A stretch of DNA of 36,148 nt from Thiomicrospira microaerophila (lineage in GTDB: Bacteria > Pseudomonadota > Gammaproteobacteria > Thiomicrospirales > Thiomicrospiraceae), in contig NZ_JYNN01000029.1 of the NCBI RefSeq assembly GCF_000934765.1, positions 1 through 36,148 of the forward strand, written 5' to 3'. The notes beneath the pieces are model-generated. The model made no database searches and was not told where the DNA came from. It saw only the letters and a program-made list of their open reading frames with translations. Each line of letters starts with the position of its first letter. Position 1 is the first letter of the stretch. Both the position numbers and the translations under genes were made by a program. Of this stretch, positions 15,926-24,952 are shown piece after piece.

Positions 15926-18017
15926 GTTTGTATTCGACCTTTTCGCCAATCCAGCGTTGTTGGAGTAATGCAACCAGACCTGTCGTGCCTTTTGATGGCA
16001 ATTTGGCTTGGTTTAGCATTTGAGCAGCAGCTTGTTGCGCCGGCTCTATCCAAGCTTCGTCGCGCTGAATGTCGGCGATGCGTAAACTGATGCCGCCGGT
16101 TTGGCGGGTGCCGAGTACTTCGCCTGGGCCGCGAATCCGTAAGTCTTCTTCGGCGATCACAAAGCCATCGTTGGTTTGGCGCATAATCTGCAGGCGTGCT
16201 TTGGCGGTGGCGGAGAGTGGCGCTTGATAAAGCAGCACGCAATGGCTTTTTTTCGCACCCCGTCCAACCCGACCGCGTAATTGGTGGAGTTGTGATAAAC
16301 CAAGGCGTTCGGCATTTTCGATAATCATTAAGCTGGCATTGGGAACATTGACACCCACTTCAATCACCGTGGTGGCCACCAGCAGGTCTATTTGATGGGC
16401 TTTAAATTGCTGCATGATCAATTCCTTTTCGGCCGCTTTTAAGCGCCCGTGAACCAATCCAACACGCATATCAGGCCAAAGCTGGTTGAATTCATCGAAG
16501 GTAGTTTGCGCGGCTTGGGCATCGAGCAGTTCGGATTCATCAATCAGCGGGCAGACCCAATAGGCCTGCACGCCTTCTTTGCAGGCATGATAAAGGTGCG
16601 CCATCACCTCTTGACGTTTTTGATTGCCCAGCACGGCGGTATCAACCGGTAAGCGCCCCGGTGGTAACTCATCAATCACAGATATATCTAAGTCGCCATA
16701 GGCGGTCATCGCAAGGGTGCGTGGAATCGGGGTAGCCGTCATGGTGAGTTGATGGGGGGCGAAGTTTTTAATTTGATCGGATTGGGCTTTTTGATTGAGC
16801 GTTAGGCGTTGATGGACACCAAAACGGTGTTGTTCATCAATAATCACTAGCCCGAGTCGATTAAATTCAACACTGTCTTGAAACAGCGCGTGGGTGCCGA
16901 CAGCAATTTTGGCTTCACCGGAGGCTATTTTAGCCAGCATTTCGCGTTTTTCAGCGGCTTTTAGCCGTCCGTTTAACCATGCCATCTCGATATTTAGCGG
17001 CGCTAGCCATTCGGCAAAATGGTTGCGGTGTTGTTCAGCGAGGATTTCAGTCGGTGCCATAATCGCGACTTGATAATCCATGTCGGCCGCCTGTAGCGCG
17101 GCGAGGGCGGCGATAATGGTTTTACCCGATCCGACATCGCCCTGCACTAAGCGTTGCATCGGCTGGGTTTGCTTGAGGTCATTGACAATCTCTTGCCATA
17201 CCCGTTGCTGTGCGGAGGTTAGGGAAAACGGCAGGCTAGCAAGCAAGGTTTTTGCGGTTCGGCTAATCGCTAAGGCGGGGGCTAAGCGCTGTACTTGTTG
17301 TTGGCGCATTAATTGTAACGCGAGTTGTTGGGTAATGAGTTCTTCAACAATTAAGCGCGCTTGCGCCGGATGTTCAAAGCGTTGGATTTGACCCAGATCA
17401 TCGCTAGGTTGCGGTTGATGGAGCGTGATTAGCGCTTGATTAATCGGCGGTAATTGCCAGTTTTGTAACCAGGCCTGGTTGAGTCCTTCGGCAAGCGGAT
17501 ATTGTTTTAACAGCGCAATCGCTTGTTTAATGAGTTTAACCAGACTGGCCTGTCCCAAACCTTCGGTGGTCGGATAAACAGGCGTTAGAGTATTATCGAG
17601 AGGCGGGGGGTCAAAGCTGAATACGCTGTAGTGAGGGTGAACGATTTCTAGACCATTCAGCCCCGTGCGAAGTTCGCCAAAGGCGCGAACCGAATCGCCG
17701 CGTTTAAATTTACGTACCTGGGTGGGTTGGAAGTGAAAAAAACGCAGCGCCAGCGACTGCCCCGTGCTGTCTTCAAGTTCAACCAGTAGGGTGGGGCGAC
17801 GACCTTGGGTTAAGCGTTGGTTTTTGATTTGTGCTTCAATCAACACTTCTTGACCGATAATCGCCTGGTCAAGCGGGGTGATTTTGGTTTTGTCTTGATA
17901 GCGGTGGGGCAGGTGAAACAGTAGGTCTTGAACGACATGCAAGCCAAGCTTGGCCAGTTTTTCAGCTTGTTTGTCACCGACCCCTTTAAGGCCAGTGACA
18001 TGCATTTGATCAAGCAT
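15918..18017 (-). CDS. recG: ATP-dependent DNA helicase RecG
   Basis: This enzyme reverses stalled replication forks and processes branched DNA. The N-terminal wedge domain includes a helix-hairpin-helix-like start (GLKGVGDKQAEKLAKLGLHVVQDLLFHLPHRY) and an OB fold. The motor shows GDVGSGKT (about residue 293), APTEILAEQH, DEQHRFGVHQR (about 391), TATPIPRTLAMTAYGDLDISVIDELPPGR and QLRGRVGRG. At 699 residues it is standard. The ATG at 18017 is followed by MHVTGLKGVG four codons later, an alternative start. It sits 14 bp after ridA in the rpoZ-spoT-ridA-recG-ubiC unit. Confidence 0.97.
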   Translation of the reverse strand: MLDQMHVTGLKGVGDKQAEKLAKLGLHVVQDLLFHLPHRYQDKTKITPLDQAIIGQEVLIEAQIKNQRLTQGRRPTLLVELEDSTGQSLALRFFHFQPTQVRKFKRGDSVRAFGELRTGLNGLEIVHPHYSVFSFDPPPLDNTLTPVYPTTEGLGQASLVKLIKQAIALLKQYPLAEGLNQAWLQNWQLPPINQALITLHQPQPSDDLGQIQRFEHPAQARLIVEELITQQLALQLMRQQQVQRLAPALAISRTAKTLLASLPFSLTSAQQRVWQEIVNDLKQTQPMQRLVQGDVGSGKTIIAALAALQAADMDYQVAIMAPTEILAEQHRNHFAEWLAPLNIEMAWLNGRLKAAEKREMLAKIASGEAKIAVGTHALFQDSVEFNRLGLVIIDEQHRFGVHQRLTLNQKAQSDQIKNFAPHQLTMTATPIPRTLAMTAYGDLDISVIDELPPGRLPVDTAVLGNQKRQEVMAHLYHACKEGVQAYWVCPLIDESELLDAQAAQTTFDEFNQLWPDMRVGLVHGRLKAAEKELIMQQFKAHQIDLLVATTVIEVGVNVPNASLMIIENAERLGLSQLHQLRGRVGRGAKKSHCVLLYQAPLSATAKARLQIMRQTNDGFVIAEEDLRIRGPGEVLGTRQTGGISLRIADIQRDEAWIEPAQQAAAQMLNQAKLPSKGTTGLVALLQQRWIGEKVEYKHA

Positions 18018-18031
18018 GGTGGGCGCGTGGC

Positions 18032-18418
18032 TTAATAGCTTGAGACAACCATCACGCCATCCATTTCAACATCGGTGTCCTTGGGCAATTGCTTAACCGC
18101 AACGGCCGCACGCGCCGGATAGGGCTGTTGAAAATACTGCGCCATGATTTCGTTAACAGTGGCAAAATGGCTCATATCAGTTAAGAAGATATTAAGCTTT
18201 GCAATATCTTGTAGGCTGCCCCCTGCCGCTTCACACACCGCGCTAAGGTTCTTAAATACTTGATGAATACGCACACTAATCTCACCCTGTGCGAGTTCCA
18301 TTGTTTCGGGTATGAGTGCGATTTGACCTGAAAGATAGACTGTGTCGCCGATGCGTACCGCTTGTGAGTAGGTGCCTATCGCGGCGGGTGCATTGGGTGT
18401 GGAGATGATTTGTCGCAT
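18032..18418 (-). CDS. ridA: RidA family reactive intermediate/imine deaminase
   Basis: This is a trimeric YjgF/YER057c/UK114-type protein that hydrolyses reactive enamine/imine intermediates from PLP enzymes. Family hallmarks are [14 protein letters not shown] at the N-terminus, [12 protein letters not shown], and [22 protein letters not shown] near the C-terminus, which has the conserved arginine in PARAAV and the acidic residue in VEMDG. The length, 128 residues, is typical. It is placed between spoT and recG with short gaps on both sides, which suggests a shared transcript. Confidence 0.96.
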   Translation of the reverse strand: MRQIISTPNAPAAIGTYSQAVRIGDTVYLSGQIALIPETMELAQGEISVRIHQVFKNLSAVCEAAGGSLQDIAKLNIFLTDMSHFATVNEIMAQYFQQPYPARAAVAVKQLPKDTDVEMDGVMVVSSY

Positions 18419-18459
18419 ACTCTTATCCTTTGATGTGTGATTTTATGGGGTAAACCTGT

Positions 18460-20616
18460 TTAATGGTTAATGTTTTCAATACGATAAGCCTTGTCAATAA
18501 TCGGAATGCGTCGCAGATGGCGCAAGAGCTCATCTAAATGATCTGCATTGCGAACTAAGACAACAAAGTTCATCAAGCTAAAGGTTTCATCCTTGTCCTC
18601 AGAGCGAACACGGTCGATATCGGTTTTGGTGTTGGCAATTTCAGATGCAATTAATGCAAGCGCACCGCGTTGATTTTTGGTTTCGACTTGAATTTCAACC
18701 GCAAAGAGTTCTTCGCTGCTCGGATCCCAGTCTACATCAAGCCATTTTTCCGGCTGGTTTGAATAGTGCTTGACGTTTTTGCAGCTTTGGCGATGAATAA
18801 CCAGCCCCTTGCCGCTAGAAATAAAGCCAATAATGTCATCACCAGGAATGGGGTGGCAACAGTTTGCATAGTTCACCACTAATCCTTCGGTACCTGAAAT
18901 TGCAAGCGGTTGGTGATGGCCATTGGCATCCGTTGCATGGGGGATATGGTCATCTTTGCCGAGCAGGGAATCGTGGATTTGTTTGGCGACTAAACCGGCC
19001 ATGCGCTCACCCAATCCAATTTCTTCAAGTAGCTGATTCCAATCGGTCAGTTTTAGTTCGCCAACGAGCTTTGTAATGATGTCTTCACTGAGACCCGAGT
19101 AAGCCATGTTATGTACACGCATCGCTTTCGTTAACAAGCGTTGACCCAGATCGTGGGCAGAACGTGAGTGTTGGTTTTTTAAGAAATGGCGAATTTGTGA
19201 GCGTGCTTTAGCGGTGGTGACAAAGTTAAGCCAAGTTGGGTTAGGTTGGGTTTCTTTAGATTTAATGATATCTACCGTTTGACCGCTTTCCAGTACACTG
19301 CGCAAAGGCATTAGCTGACGATCGATGCGACAACCGACGCAGGCATGACCGAGATTGGTATGGACGGCATAGGCAAAATCGACGGCTGTGGCGTTTTTAG
19401 GCAGCGTGACAATATCGCCTTGTGGGGTAAAAACATAGATGACATCAGGGAATAAGTCAATTTTGACATTTTCTAAAAAGTCGAGTGAGTTCCCCGCGCT
19501 TTGCTGAATCTCAAGCAGATTGCGAACCCATTCTTGCGCCCGCACGTCGACCGCACTGGCTTGTGTGCCAGCATCCGTTTGTTTATATTGCCAATGCGCG
19601 GCGATACCGTGCTCGGAGACTTCATGCATCATTTCACTGCGAATTTGTATTTCAATATGCACACCATACGGACCAAAAAGTAGGGTGTGTAATGACTGAT
19701 AGCCATTGGCCTTGGGAATGGCAATATAGTCTTTAAATTTACCGGGCAGAGGCTTGTAGAGCGAGTGAACTAACCCGAGCATGCGATAACAATCTTCGGC
19801 CTGCTCAACAATCACTCGAAACGCAAAAATATCTAAAACCTCATCAAATGAAAAGCGTTTCTTTTTCATTTTTTTGTAAAGACTGTAGACATGTTTTTCG
19901 CGTCCAACCACTTCTGCTTTAAAACCCTCTTGATTGATGCGCGTTTGAATTGCTTCGGTAATTTGCTCAACGATTTCTTTGCGGTTGCCGCGTGCTTTTT
20001 TTACCGCCTGCTCTAAGGTGGCAAAGCGCCGAGGGTAGTAGGCTTTAAAGCCAAGGTCTTCAAGTTCGATGCGAATGGCATTGATGCCCAGACGTGCGGC
20101 AATCGGCGCATAAATATCGAGGGTTTCACGGGCGATGCGACGTTGTTTTTCAGGGCGCATGACGCCAAGCGTACGCATGTTATGAAGGCGATCAGCGAGC
20201 TTAATCAGAATGACGCGGATATCACGCGACATCGCCAGCATCATTTTGCGAAAGCTTTCAGCCTGTGCTTCTTGAGGTGTATTAAACTCAATTTTTCCCA
20301 GCTTAGTAACACCATCAATAATTTCAGCGACGGATTGGCCAAATCGATCAATGATATCTTGCTTGGTATAGGGGGTGTCTTCGATTACGTCATGTAAAAT
20401 AGCCGCAATTAGACTTTCATGATCCAGTTGGATTTCGGCGAGAATTTCAGCTACCGCTACAGGGTGCCAAATATAGGCGCCGCCCGCTTTACGCGTTTGG
20501 CCTGCGTGGGCGAGTGCACCAAAATCGTAGGCCGCGACTATCTGTTGTACGTGCGTATCAGATAGGTACGCAGACGATTTTGCTAATAAACCCTCTAGCG
20601 AATTAGGTGTAGACAT
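18460..20616 (-). CDS. spoT: Bifunctional (p)ppGpp synthetase/hydrolase (SpoT)
   Basis: This makes and degrades the alarmone (p)ppGpp in the stringent response. Domains in order are the HD hydrolase with ILHDVIEDT (His75-Asp76) intact, the synthetase (FSFDEVLDIFAFRVIV and KFKDYIAIPKANGYQSLHT), TGS (VFTPQGDIVTLPKNATAVDFAYAVHT), a helical/zinc-finger-like region, and a C-terminal ACT domain (VEIQVETKNQRGALALIASEIA). The intact HD pair argues for SpoT rather than RelA. The ATG at 20616 is chosen, giving 718 residues; an in-frame extension to 20769 would overlap rpoZ and does not resemble the family. It lies 22 bp after rpoZ. Confidence 0.96.
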   Translation of the reverse strand: MSTPNSLEGLLAKSSAYLSDTHVQQIVAAYDFGALAHAGQTRKAGGAYIWHPVAVAEILAEIQLDHESLIAAILHDVIEDTPYTKQDIIDRFGQSVAEIIDGVTKLGKIEFNTPQEAQAESFRKMMLAMSRDIRVILIKLADRLHNMRTLGVMRPEKQRRIARETLDIYAPIAARLGINAIRIELEDLGFKAYYPRRFATLEQAVKKARGNRKEIVEQITEAIQTRINQEGFKAEVVGREKHVYSLYKKMKKKRFSFDEVLDIFAFRVIVEQAEDCYRMLGLVHSLYKPLPGKFKDYIAIPKANGYQSLHTLLFGPYGVHIEIQIRSEMMHEVSEHGIAAHWQYKQTDAGTQASAVDVRAQEWVRNLLEIQQSAGNSLDFLENVKIDLFPDVIYVFTPQGDIVTLPKNATAVDFAYAVHTNLGHACVGCRIDRQLMPLRSVLESGQTVDIIKSKETQPNPTWLNFVTTAKARSQIRHFLKNQHSRSAHDLGQRLLTKAMRVHNMAYSGLSEDIITKLVGELKLTDWNQLLEEIGLGERMAGLVAKQIHDSLLGKDDHIPHATDANGHHQPLAISGTEGLVVNYANCCHPIPGDDIIGFISSGKGLVIHRQSCKNVKHYSNQPEKWLDVDWDPSSEELFAVEIQVETKNQRGALALIASEIANTKTDIDRVRSEDKDETFSLMNFVVLVRNADHLDELLRHLRRIPIIDKAYRIENINH

Positions 20617-20638
20617 GCTGCCGGCCCTTAATACTAAA

Positions 20639-20863
20639 CTAGTTGAAAAACGGCGGGGTATCTGGGTCAGCAAGTATAACGGAGGGCGTAATTTTTTGTC
20701 CTGCGAGTTCACGCAGTGCGACAACCGTTGGCTTGTCATTTTCCCAAGCAATGGTGGGTTCTGCACCATTGCCTAATTGGCGCGCACGCTTAGAGGCAAC
20801 CAAAACAAGTTCAAAACGATTTTCTACATGCGTTAAGCAATCTTCAACTGTGACACGAGCCAT
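20639..20863 (-). CDS. rpoZ: RNA polymerase omega subunit
   Basis: This small subunit stabilises RNA polymerase and forms part of a ppGpp site. [30 protein letters not shown] is diagnostic. The 74-residue length is close to the usual range. The ribosome site AGGAAA precedes the ATG at 20863. It opens the stress and repair cluster rpoZ-spoT-ridA-recG-ubiC and is divergent from mscS. The upstream gmk gene often found before it is absent here. Confidence 0.96.
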   Translation of the reverse strand: MARVTVEDCLTHVENRFELVLVASKRARQLGNGAEPTIAWENDKPTVVALRELAGQKITPSVILADPDTPPFFN

Positions 20864-20977
20864 GAAATTTCCTAGAATTTAAAGTTTATCGGAAATACTA
20901 TTTTACATTACTAGTGGATTTTTATACAGTGATTGCATTGTTTTCTAATCGAGTCATTGATTCAAAGGAGTTGTTAG

Positions 20978-21820
20978 ATGGATTTTGAGCATTTAGTTTC
21001 CACCTATGTGGTGCCCTATAGTATTAATATCGCGCTGGCGGTTGTTATCTTTATTATCGGTAAAGTGGCGATAGGCTGGTTGGAAAGAGTGGTTAAAACC
21101 GTGATGGAGAAGATGAAGGTCCAACCAATTTTGATTGGTTTTGTGACCTCTGTTGGGCGTGCCTTGCTGTATGTTATTCTGGTGGTGGCGATACTCGGTC
21201 ACCTTGGTTTTGATACTACATCCCTAGTGGCGATACTGGCCGCGGCGAGTTTAGCCGTGGGCTTGGCACTTAAGGATTCGTTGAACAATTTTGCATCTGG
21301 AGTAATGTTAATTATCACCCAGCCATTCAAAGTGGGGGACTTTGTAGAAGTGAGTGGTCAAATGGGGGTGGTAGAAAAAGTCAGCTTGCTTAACTGTGAG
21401 TTAAGAACCGGCGATAACCGTCAGGTCGTTATCCCAAATGGGCAGCTTTATAAGTCCTCGTTAATTAATTACTCAACCAAGCCGACACGACGGATTGATT
21501 TGGTATTTGGTATTCATTATGACAGTGATTTACGTCTCGCGAAGACCCTGTTGCAAGATCTGATTGAGCAGGAGGAGCGAGCATTAAAAGACCCCGCGCC
21601 GCTTGTTGTGGTGTCTGAGTTAGCGGACAGCAGCGTTAATTTTACCGTTAGAATTTGGGTCAATACGGCGGATTATTGGCCGGTACGTTTTGACTATATT
21701 GAAAGAGTAAAGCTCACGTTTGATGAAAACAATATTGTCATTCCGTTCCCACAAATGGATTTACACCTTCAAGCTGAAGGCTTAGCAGGAGTAGGCTTAA
21801 GTGGCTATCAGAAAGTATAA
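20978..21820 (+). CDS. mscS: Small-conductance mechanosensitive channel (MscS)
   Basis: This heptameric inner-membrane channel opens under membrane tension to release solutes on hypo-osmotic shock. The membrane segments are at about 14-33 and 60-82, with the pore-lining third helix ASLAVGLALKDSLNNFASGVMLIITQPFKVGDFVEV (about 88-125). The cytoplasmic beta domain has the conserved IPNGQLYKSSLINYS. The length, 280 residues, matches E. coli MscS (286). A strong AAAGGAG lies before the ATG. The 3' end overlaps the next gene by 20 bp, and four genes follow on the same strand. Confidence 0.95.
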   Translation: MDFEHLVSTYVVPYSINIALAVVIFIIGKVAIGWLERVVKTVMEKMKVQPILIGFVTSVGRALLYVILVVAILGHLGFDTTSLVAILAAASLAVGLALKDSLNNFASGVMLIITQPFKVGDFVEVSGQMGVVEKVSLLNCELRTGDNRQVVIPNGQLYKSSLINYSTKPTRRIDLVFGIHYDSDLRLAKTLLQDLIEQEERALKDPAPLVVVSELADSSVNFTVRIWVNTADYWPVRFDYIERVKLTFDENNIVIPFPQMDLHLQAEGLAGVGLSGYQKV

Positions 21821-22334
21821 AGGTGTTGTGCCTAAGTTGGCAGAGAGTGCCTGGGTGGATCAAAGCGCTCAGGTGATAGGGCGTTGCGAACTGTCGGAGG
21901 ATGTTGGTATTTGGCCTTGTGCGGTGCTACGTGGCGATGTGAATGACATCAAAATTGGTGCCCGCTCAAACATTCAAGATGGTGCGGTGGTGCATACCAC
22001 TCATGAGTCGGCGCGCTCGAAAGGCTCGAAAACTATTGTAGGTGCGGATGTGACAGTTGGCCATAATGCGGTGTTGCATGGCTGCATTATCGAGGATGAA
22101 TGTTTGATTGGTATGGGGGCGGTGGTGTTGGATAATGCGCATGTGAAAAAGCATGTGCTGATCGGTGCCAATAGCCTCGTGCCAGCTGGCAAGCTATTGG
22201 AAAGCGGCTATTTGTATGTCGGTTCACCGGTTAAGCAACTGCGCGCGCTAACAGACCAGGAGAAGGCGTTTTTTAAATATTCTGCCGAACATTACGTTAA
22301 ATTAAAAAACGATTTTGCGGCTGAGGATGACTAA
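21801..22334 (+). CDS. Gamma-carbonic anhydrase family protein (YrdA-like)
   Basis: This left-handed beta-helix protein of 177 residues has hexapeptide repeats (VIGRCELSEDVGIWPCAVLRGDVNDIKIG) and the three histidine positions of gamma-carbonic anhydrases in VVHTTH and VGHNAVLHGC. In bacteria, YrdA homologues are often called carbonic-anhydrase-like; activity is not always shown. The start is a GTG at 21801, inside the 3' end of mscS, giving MAIRKYKGVVPKL. It overlaps mutY by 8 bp. A metal-binding trimer in the cytoplasm is expected. Confidence 0.93.
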   Translation: MAIRKYKGVVPKLAESAWVDQSAQVIGRCELSEDVGIWPCAVLRGDVNDIKIGARSNIQDGAVVHTTHESARSKGSKTIVGADVTVGHNAVLHGCIIEDECLIGMGAVVLDNAHVKKHVLIGANSLVPAGKLLESGYLYVGSPVKQLRALTDQEKAFFKYSAEHYVKLKNDFAAEDD

Positions 22335-23388
22335 ACAAAACGGTGCATTAAGCCGCGATACATTTTTGTTTTCGGATGTGCTCTTGGCTTGGTTTGACGT
22401 GCATGGTCGCCATGATTTACCCTGGCAGCACCCGCGTACCGCCTATCAGGTTTGGGTGTCAGAAATTATGTTGCAACAAACTCAAGTGCAAACGGTGATT
22501 CCCTATTTTATCCGCTTTATGGCGGCGTTTCCGACGCTGGACGCGCTGGCTCGTGCCGACCAAGAGACCGTTTTGGCGCACTGGGCCGGCTTGGGTTATT
22601 ACGCAAGGGGGCGCAATTTACATCGTGCTGCACAGCAGGTTGTTGCGTTGCATAATGGTGTGCAGCCTGCAAACTATGCGCAACTGCTCGCTTTGCCCGG
22701 TATCGGGCGCTCGACAGCAGGTGCTATTTTAGCGCAGGCACATGGCCAGGCCTTTGCTATTTTGGATGGCAATGTAAAGCGCGTGCTAACTCGATTTTAT
22801 GCGATTGAGGGCTGGCCTGGTCACAAGCATGTTGAAAATCTTCTTTGGGAAAAAGCGGAAGGTCTGCTGCCAAAAGCGCGTTTAGCGGATTACACCCAAG
22901 CGATGATGGACTTAGGGGCCACCTTATGTCGGCGTACCAAGCCTAGTTGTAATATTTGTCCACTTAATTTAGCCTGCCAGGCTTATTTAAAAAATACGGT
23001 GGCGCAGTTTCCTACGCCTAAGCCTAAAAAAACGCTCCCCACTCACCAGGCCTGGTTGTTAATTACGCAGGATCATGCGGGAAAAGTGGCATTGGTAAAG
23101 CGCCCTAATAGTGGGGTTTGGGGTGGGCTTTATAGTTTGCCAGAATTTAGTGACAAAAATCAGCTCCTATTGTCTGGGGTCGATTTAGATTCTTTGCTAG
23201 AATGGCCAATGGTGCGGCACAGCTTTAGTCATTATCATTTGGAGCTGTTTCCGGTTGAAGCTAAAAAACATCGAGCGGTAGAAGAAACCGCCGAGGCTAT
23301 TTATTGGATGACACCGGCGCAAGCTTTATCCCAAGGTTTGCCCGCGCCGATCAAAATAATAATAAGTAAGTTAGCGCTACATTTGTAA
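22327..23388 (+). CDS. mutY: A/G-specific adenine DNA glycosylase
   Basis: This removes adenine mispaired with 8-oxoguanine. The catalytic glutamate is in [11 protein letters not shown] (Glu46), the helix-hairpin-helix is [13 protein letters not shown], and the catalytic aspartate is in LDGNVKRVL. The iron-sulfur cluster site [17 protein letters not shown] has perfect C-x6-C-x2-C-x5-C spacing. A C-terminal NUDIX-like domain ([21 protein letters not shown]) recognises 8-oxoG. The ATG at 22327, overlapping the previous stop codon by 8 bp, is preferred to a TTG at 22315. The length is 353 residues. A CCAGGCCTGG palindrome lies in the codons HQAWLL. Confidence 0.97.
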   Translation: MTKQNGALSRDTFLFSDVLLAWFDVHGRHDLPWQHPRTAYQVWVSEIMLQQTQVQTVIPYFIRFMAAFPTLDALARADQETVLAHWAGLGYYARGRNLHRAAQQVVALHNGVQPANYAQLLALPGIGRSTAGAILAQAHGQAFAILDGNVKRVLTRFYAIEGWPGHKHVENLLWEKAEGLLPKARLADYTQAMMDLGATLCRRTKPSCNICPLNLACQAYLKNTVAQFPTPKPKKTLPTHQAWLLITQDHAGKVALVKRPNSGVWGGLYSLPEFSDKNQLLLSGVDLDSLLEWPMVRHSFSHYHLELFPVEAKKHRAVEETAEAIYWMTPAQALSQGLPAPIKIIISKLALHL

Positions 23389-23416
23389 ATTAACAACATC
23401 ACTTCGGAGAAATAAC

Positions 23417-23686
23417 ATGTCAAGAAAAGTACAGTGCGTAAAAATTAAAGAAGAAATGGAGGGTTTGGAGTTTGCCCCTTTTCCAGGCGAGCTAGGCAAG
23501 AAGGTATATGACACGGTATCGAAGGAAGCTTGGAAGCAATGGCTGGCTCAGCAAACTATTTTAATTAATGAATATCGCCTATCGAGCCTTGACCCTAAGG
23601 CGCGCAGTTTTTTGCAAGAAGAAATGCAAAAGTTCTTGTTTGGTGATGGGGAAGTCGAAATGCCACAAGAGTTTAAACCTGTATAA
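23417..23686 (+). CDS. yggX: Probable Fe(2+)-trafficking protein (YggX)
   Basis: This small cytosolic protein is linked to iron handling and protection of Fe-S enzymes from oxidation. The sequence [19 protein letters not shown], with [35 protein letters not shown], is diagnostic, and the single cysteine (Cys7) is conserved. The length, 89 residues, is typical. It follows mutY by 28 bp with CGGAGAAA as ribosome site. The mutY-yggX order is the same in E. coli, and both genes serve oxidative-damage repair. Confidence 0.96.
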   Translation: MSRKVQCVKIKEEMEGLEFAPFPGELGKKVYDTVSKEAWKQWLAQQTILINEYRLSSLDPKARSFLQEEMQKFLFGDGEVEMPQEFKPV

Positions 23687-23737
23687 CAAAAACTCTGTTA
23701 AAATTAGCTAATTAACTTGTAAAGATGCTGAAACGTT

Positions 23738-24943
23738 ATGACCAAAATGATCGATGTATATGTCGGGCGACAGCCTGTATTCAATGCAAACCTAAAAACC
23801 TTTGCGTATGAGTTGTTGTTCCGTGCTAACCGTGAGGACAATCATGCGGTGATCATTGGTGGTGATAGCGCTTCTGCGCAGGTGATGTTGCATGCGTTTG
23901 GTGATATTGGAATTAAGGATATAGCCGGCGATCACAAGGTTTTTATTAATTTTACCGAAGGTCTGTTGCTTCGAGAGTATCAACCTTTCTTTCCTAAAAG
24001 CAAGGTTATTATTGAAATTCTTGAAGATGTGAACGTGACGCCAAATCTATTGAGTGCGGTCAAAAAACTGCGTGAAAGTGGCTATGTGATTGCATTGGAT
24101 GATTATGTGTTTAATCCAAAGCTAGAAGCATTGGAGTCGTTAGCGGATATTATTAAAGTTGATATTCTTAGAGTCGGCCCACGTCAGCTTGTCGAGCATG
24201 TTAAGCGCTTAAAAGAAAAGGGCGTTAAGTTGTTGGCGGAAAAAGTAGAAACCCGTGAGCATTTTGAGTTTTGTCGCAAAATAGGTTTTGATTATTTTCA
24301 GGGATATTTTTTTGCCAAGCCCGTTATTATTCAGGGGCAGCGTTTGCCGACCAATAAGGCAAGTGTACTGAGCTTGTTAGCGAGTGTATATGATCCTGAC
24401 GTGGATATGCAAAAGCTGAGTAATATTATTTCAAGGGATGTGTCATTAAGTCAAAAGCTCTTGAAGTTTTTAGCTCAAAATCTTGAGGGAAATCATAAAA
24501 TCAGTTCTGTGCATGATGCCGTGGTGCGCTTTGGCTTAACGCGATTAAAGAGCTGGGCGAGTATGCTGGTTTTGTCGGGTATTGATGATAAACCTGATGA
24601 GCTTTATCAAACAACATTAATGCGTGCTAAATATTGTGAGCTCGTCGCGCAAAAACTCAGTTTACACCCTAAAGAGCTGTATTTTACGGTTGGATTGTTT
24701 TCTACTTTTGATGCGTTGATGGATCAAACGCTTGAAAGTTTGCTGGCGAAACTCAATCTGGATGAACAAATTATTACCGCTTTGCTAAAGGGTGGAAATA
24801 CCCCTGGTGTAATTTTACAGTCCGTCAAAGGGTTTGAGCAGGGTAGAACCGACTTTGAGCTTCCTCAGCGGTGCTCAGCAACGGACTTGTCAGCTTGTTA
24901 TTTACAAGCGATGCAGTTTACTCAGTCGGTTATTGCAAGTTAA
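23738..24943 (+). CDS. EAL-HDOD domain signalling protein
   Basis: The N-terminal EAL-like domain (about 1-200) starts DVYVGRQPVFNANLKTFAYELLFR, where the catalytic EAL motif is replaced by ELL. VIIEILEDV, IALDDYV and IIKVDILR keep the fold, but the key acidic and metal positions are changed. The C-terminal HDOD domain (about 200-400) has the usual helical pattern (SLLASVYDPDVDMQKLSNIISRDVSLSQKLLKFL). Proteins of this YuxH/CdgJ-like kind are mostly inactive as phosphodiesterases and act through protein contacts in motility or c-di-GMP signalling. The gene lies 51 bp after yggX. An AAACTCTGTTAAAAT motif resembling an extended -10 precedes it. Confidence 0.9.
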   Translation: MTKMIDVYVGRQPVFNANLKTFAYELLFRANREDNHAVIIGGDSASAQVMLHAFGDIGIKDIAGDHKVFINFTEGLLLREYQPFFPKSKVIIEILEDVNVTPNLLSAVKKLRESGYVIALDDYVFNPKLEALESLADIIKVDILRVGPRQLVEHVKRLKEKGVKLLAEKVETREHFEFCRKIGFDYFQGYFFAKPVIIQGQRLPTNKASVLSLLASVYDPDVDMQKLSNIISRDVSLSQKLLKFLAQNLEGNHKISSVHDAVVRFGLTRLKSWASMLVLSGIDDKPDELYQTTLMRAKYCELVAQKLSLHPKELYFTVGLFSTFDALMDQTLESLLAKLNLDEQIITALLKGGNTPGVILQSVKGFEQGRTDFELPQRCSATDLSACYLQAMQFTQSVIAS

Positions 24944-24952
24944 AGACTCGGC

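Noticed and set aside
15883-16242. Arg-rich same-strand frame of 119 codons overlapping the recG 3' end
   Set aside because: It lies within recG in another frame and its composition (many RR, SRPRR) is typical of an out-of-frame reading.
20617-20769. N-terminal extension of spoT to 20769
   Set aside because: It overlaps the rpoZ 3' end and does not resemble SpoT; the ATG at 20616 fits the family.
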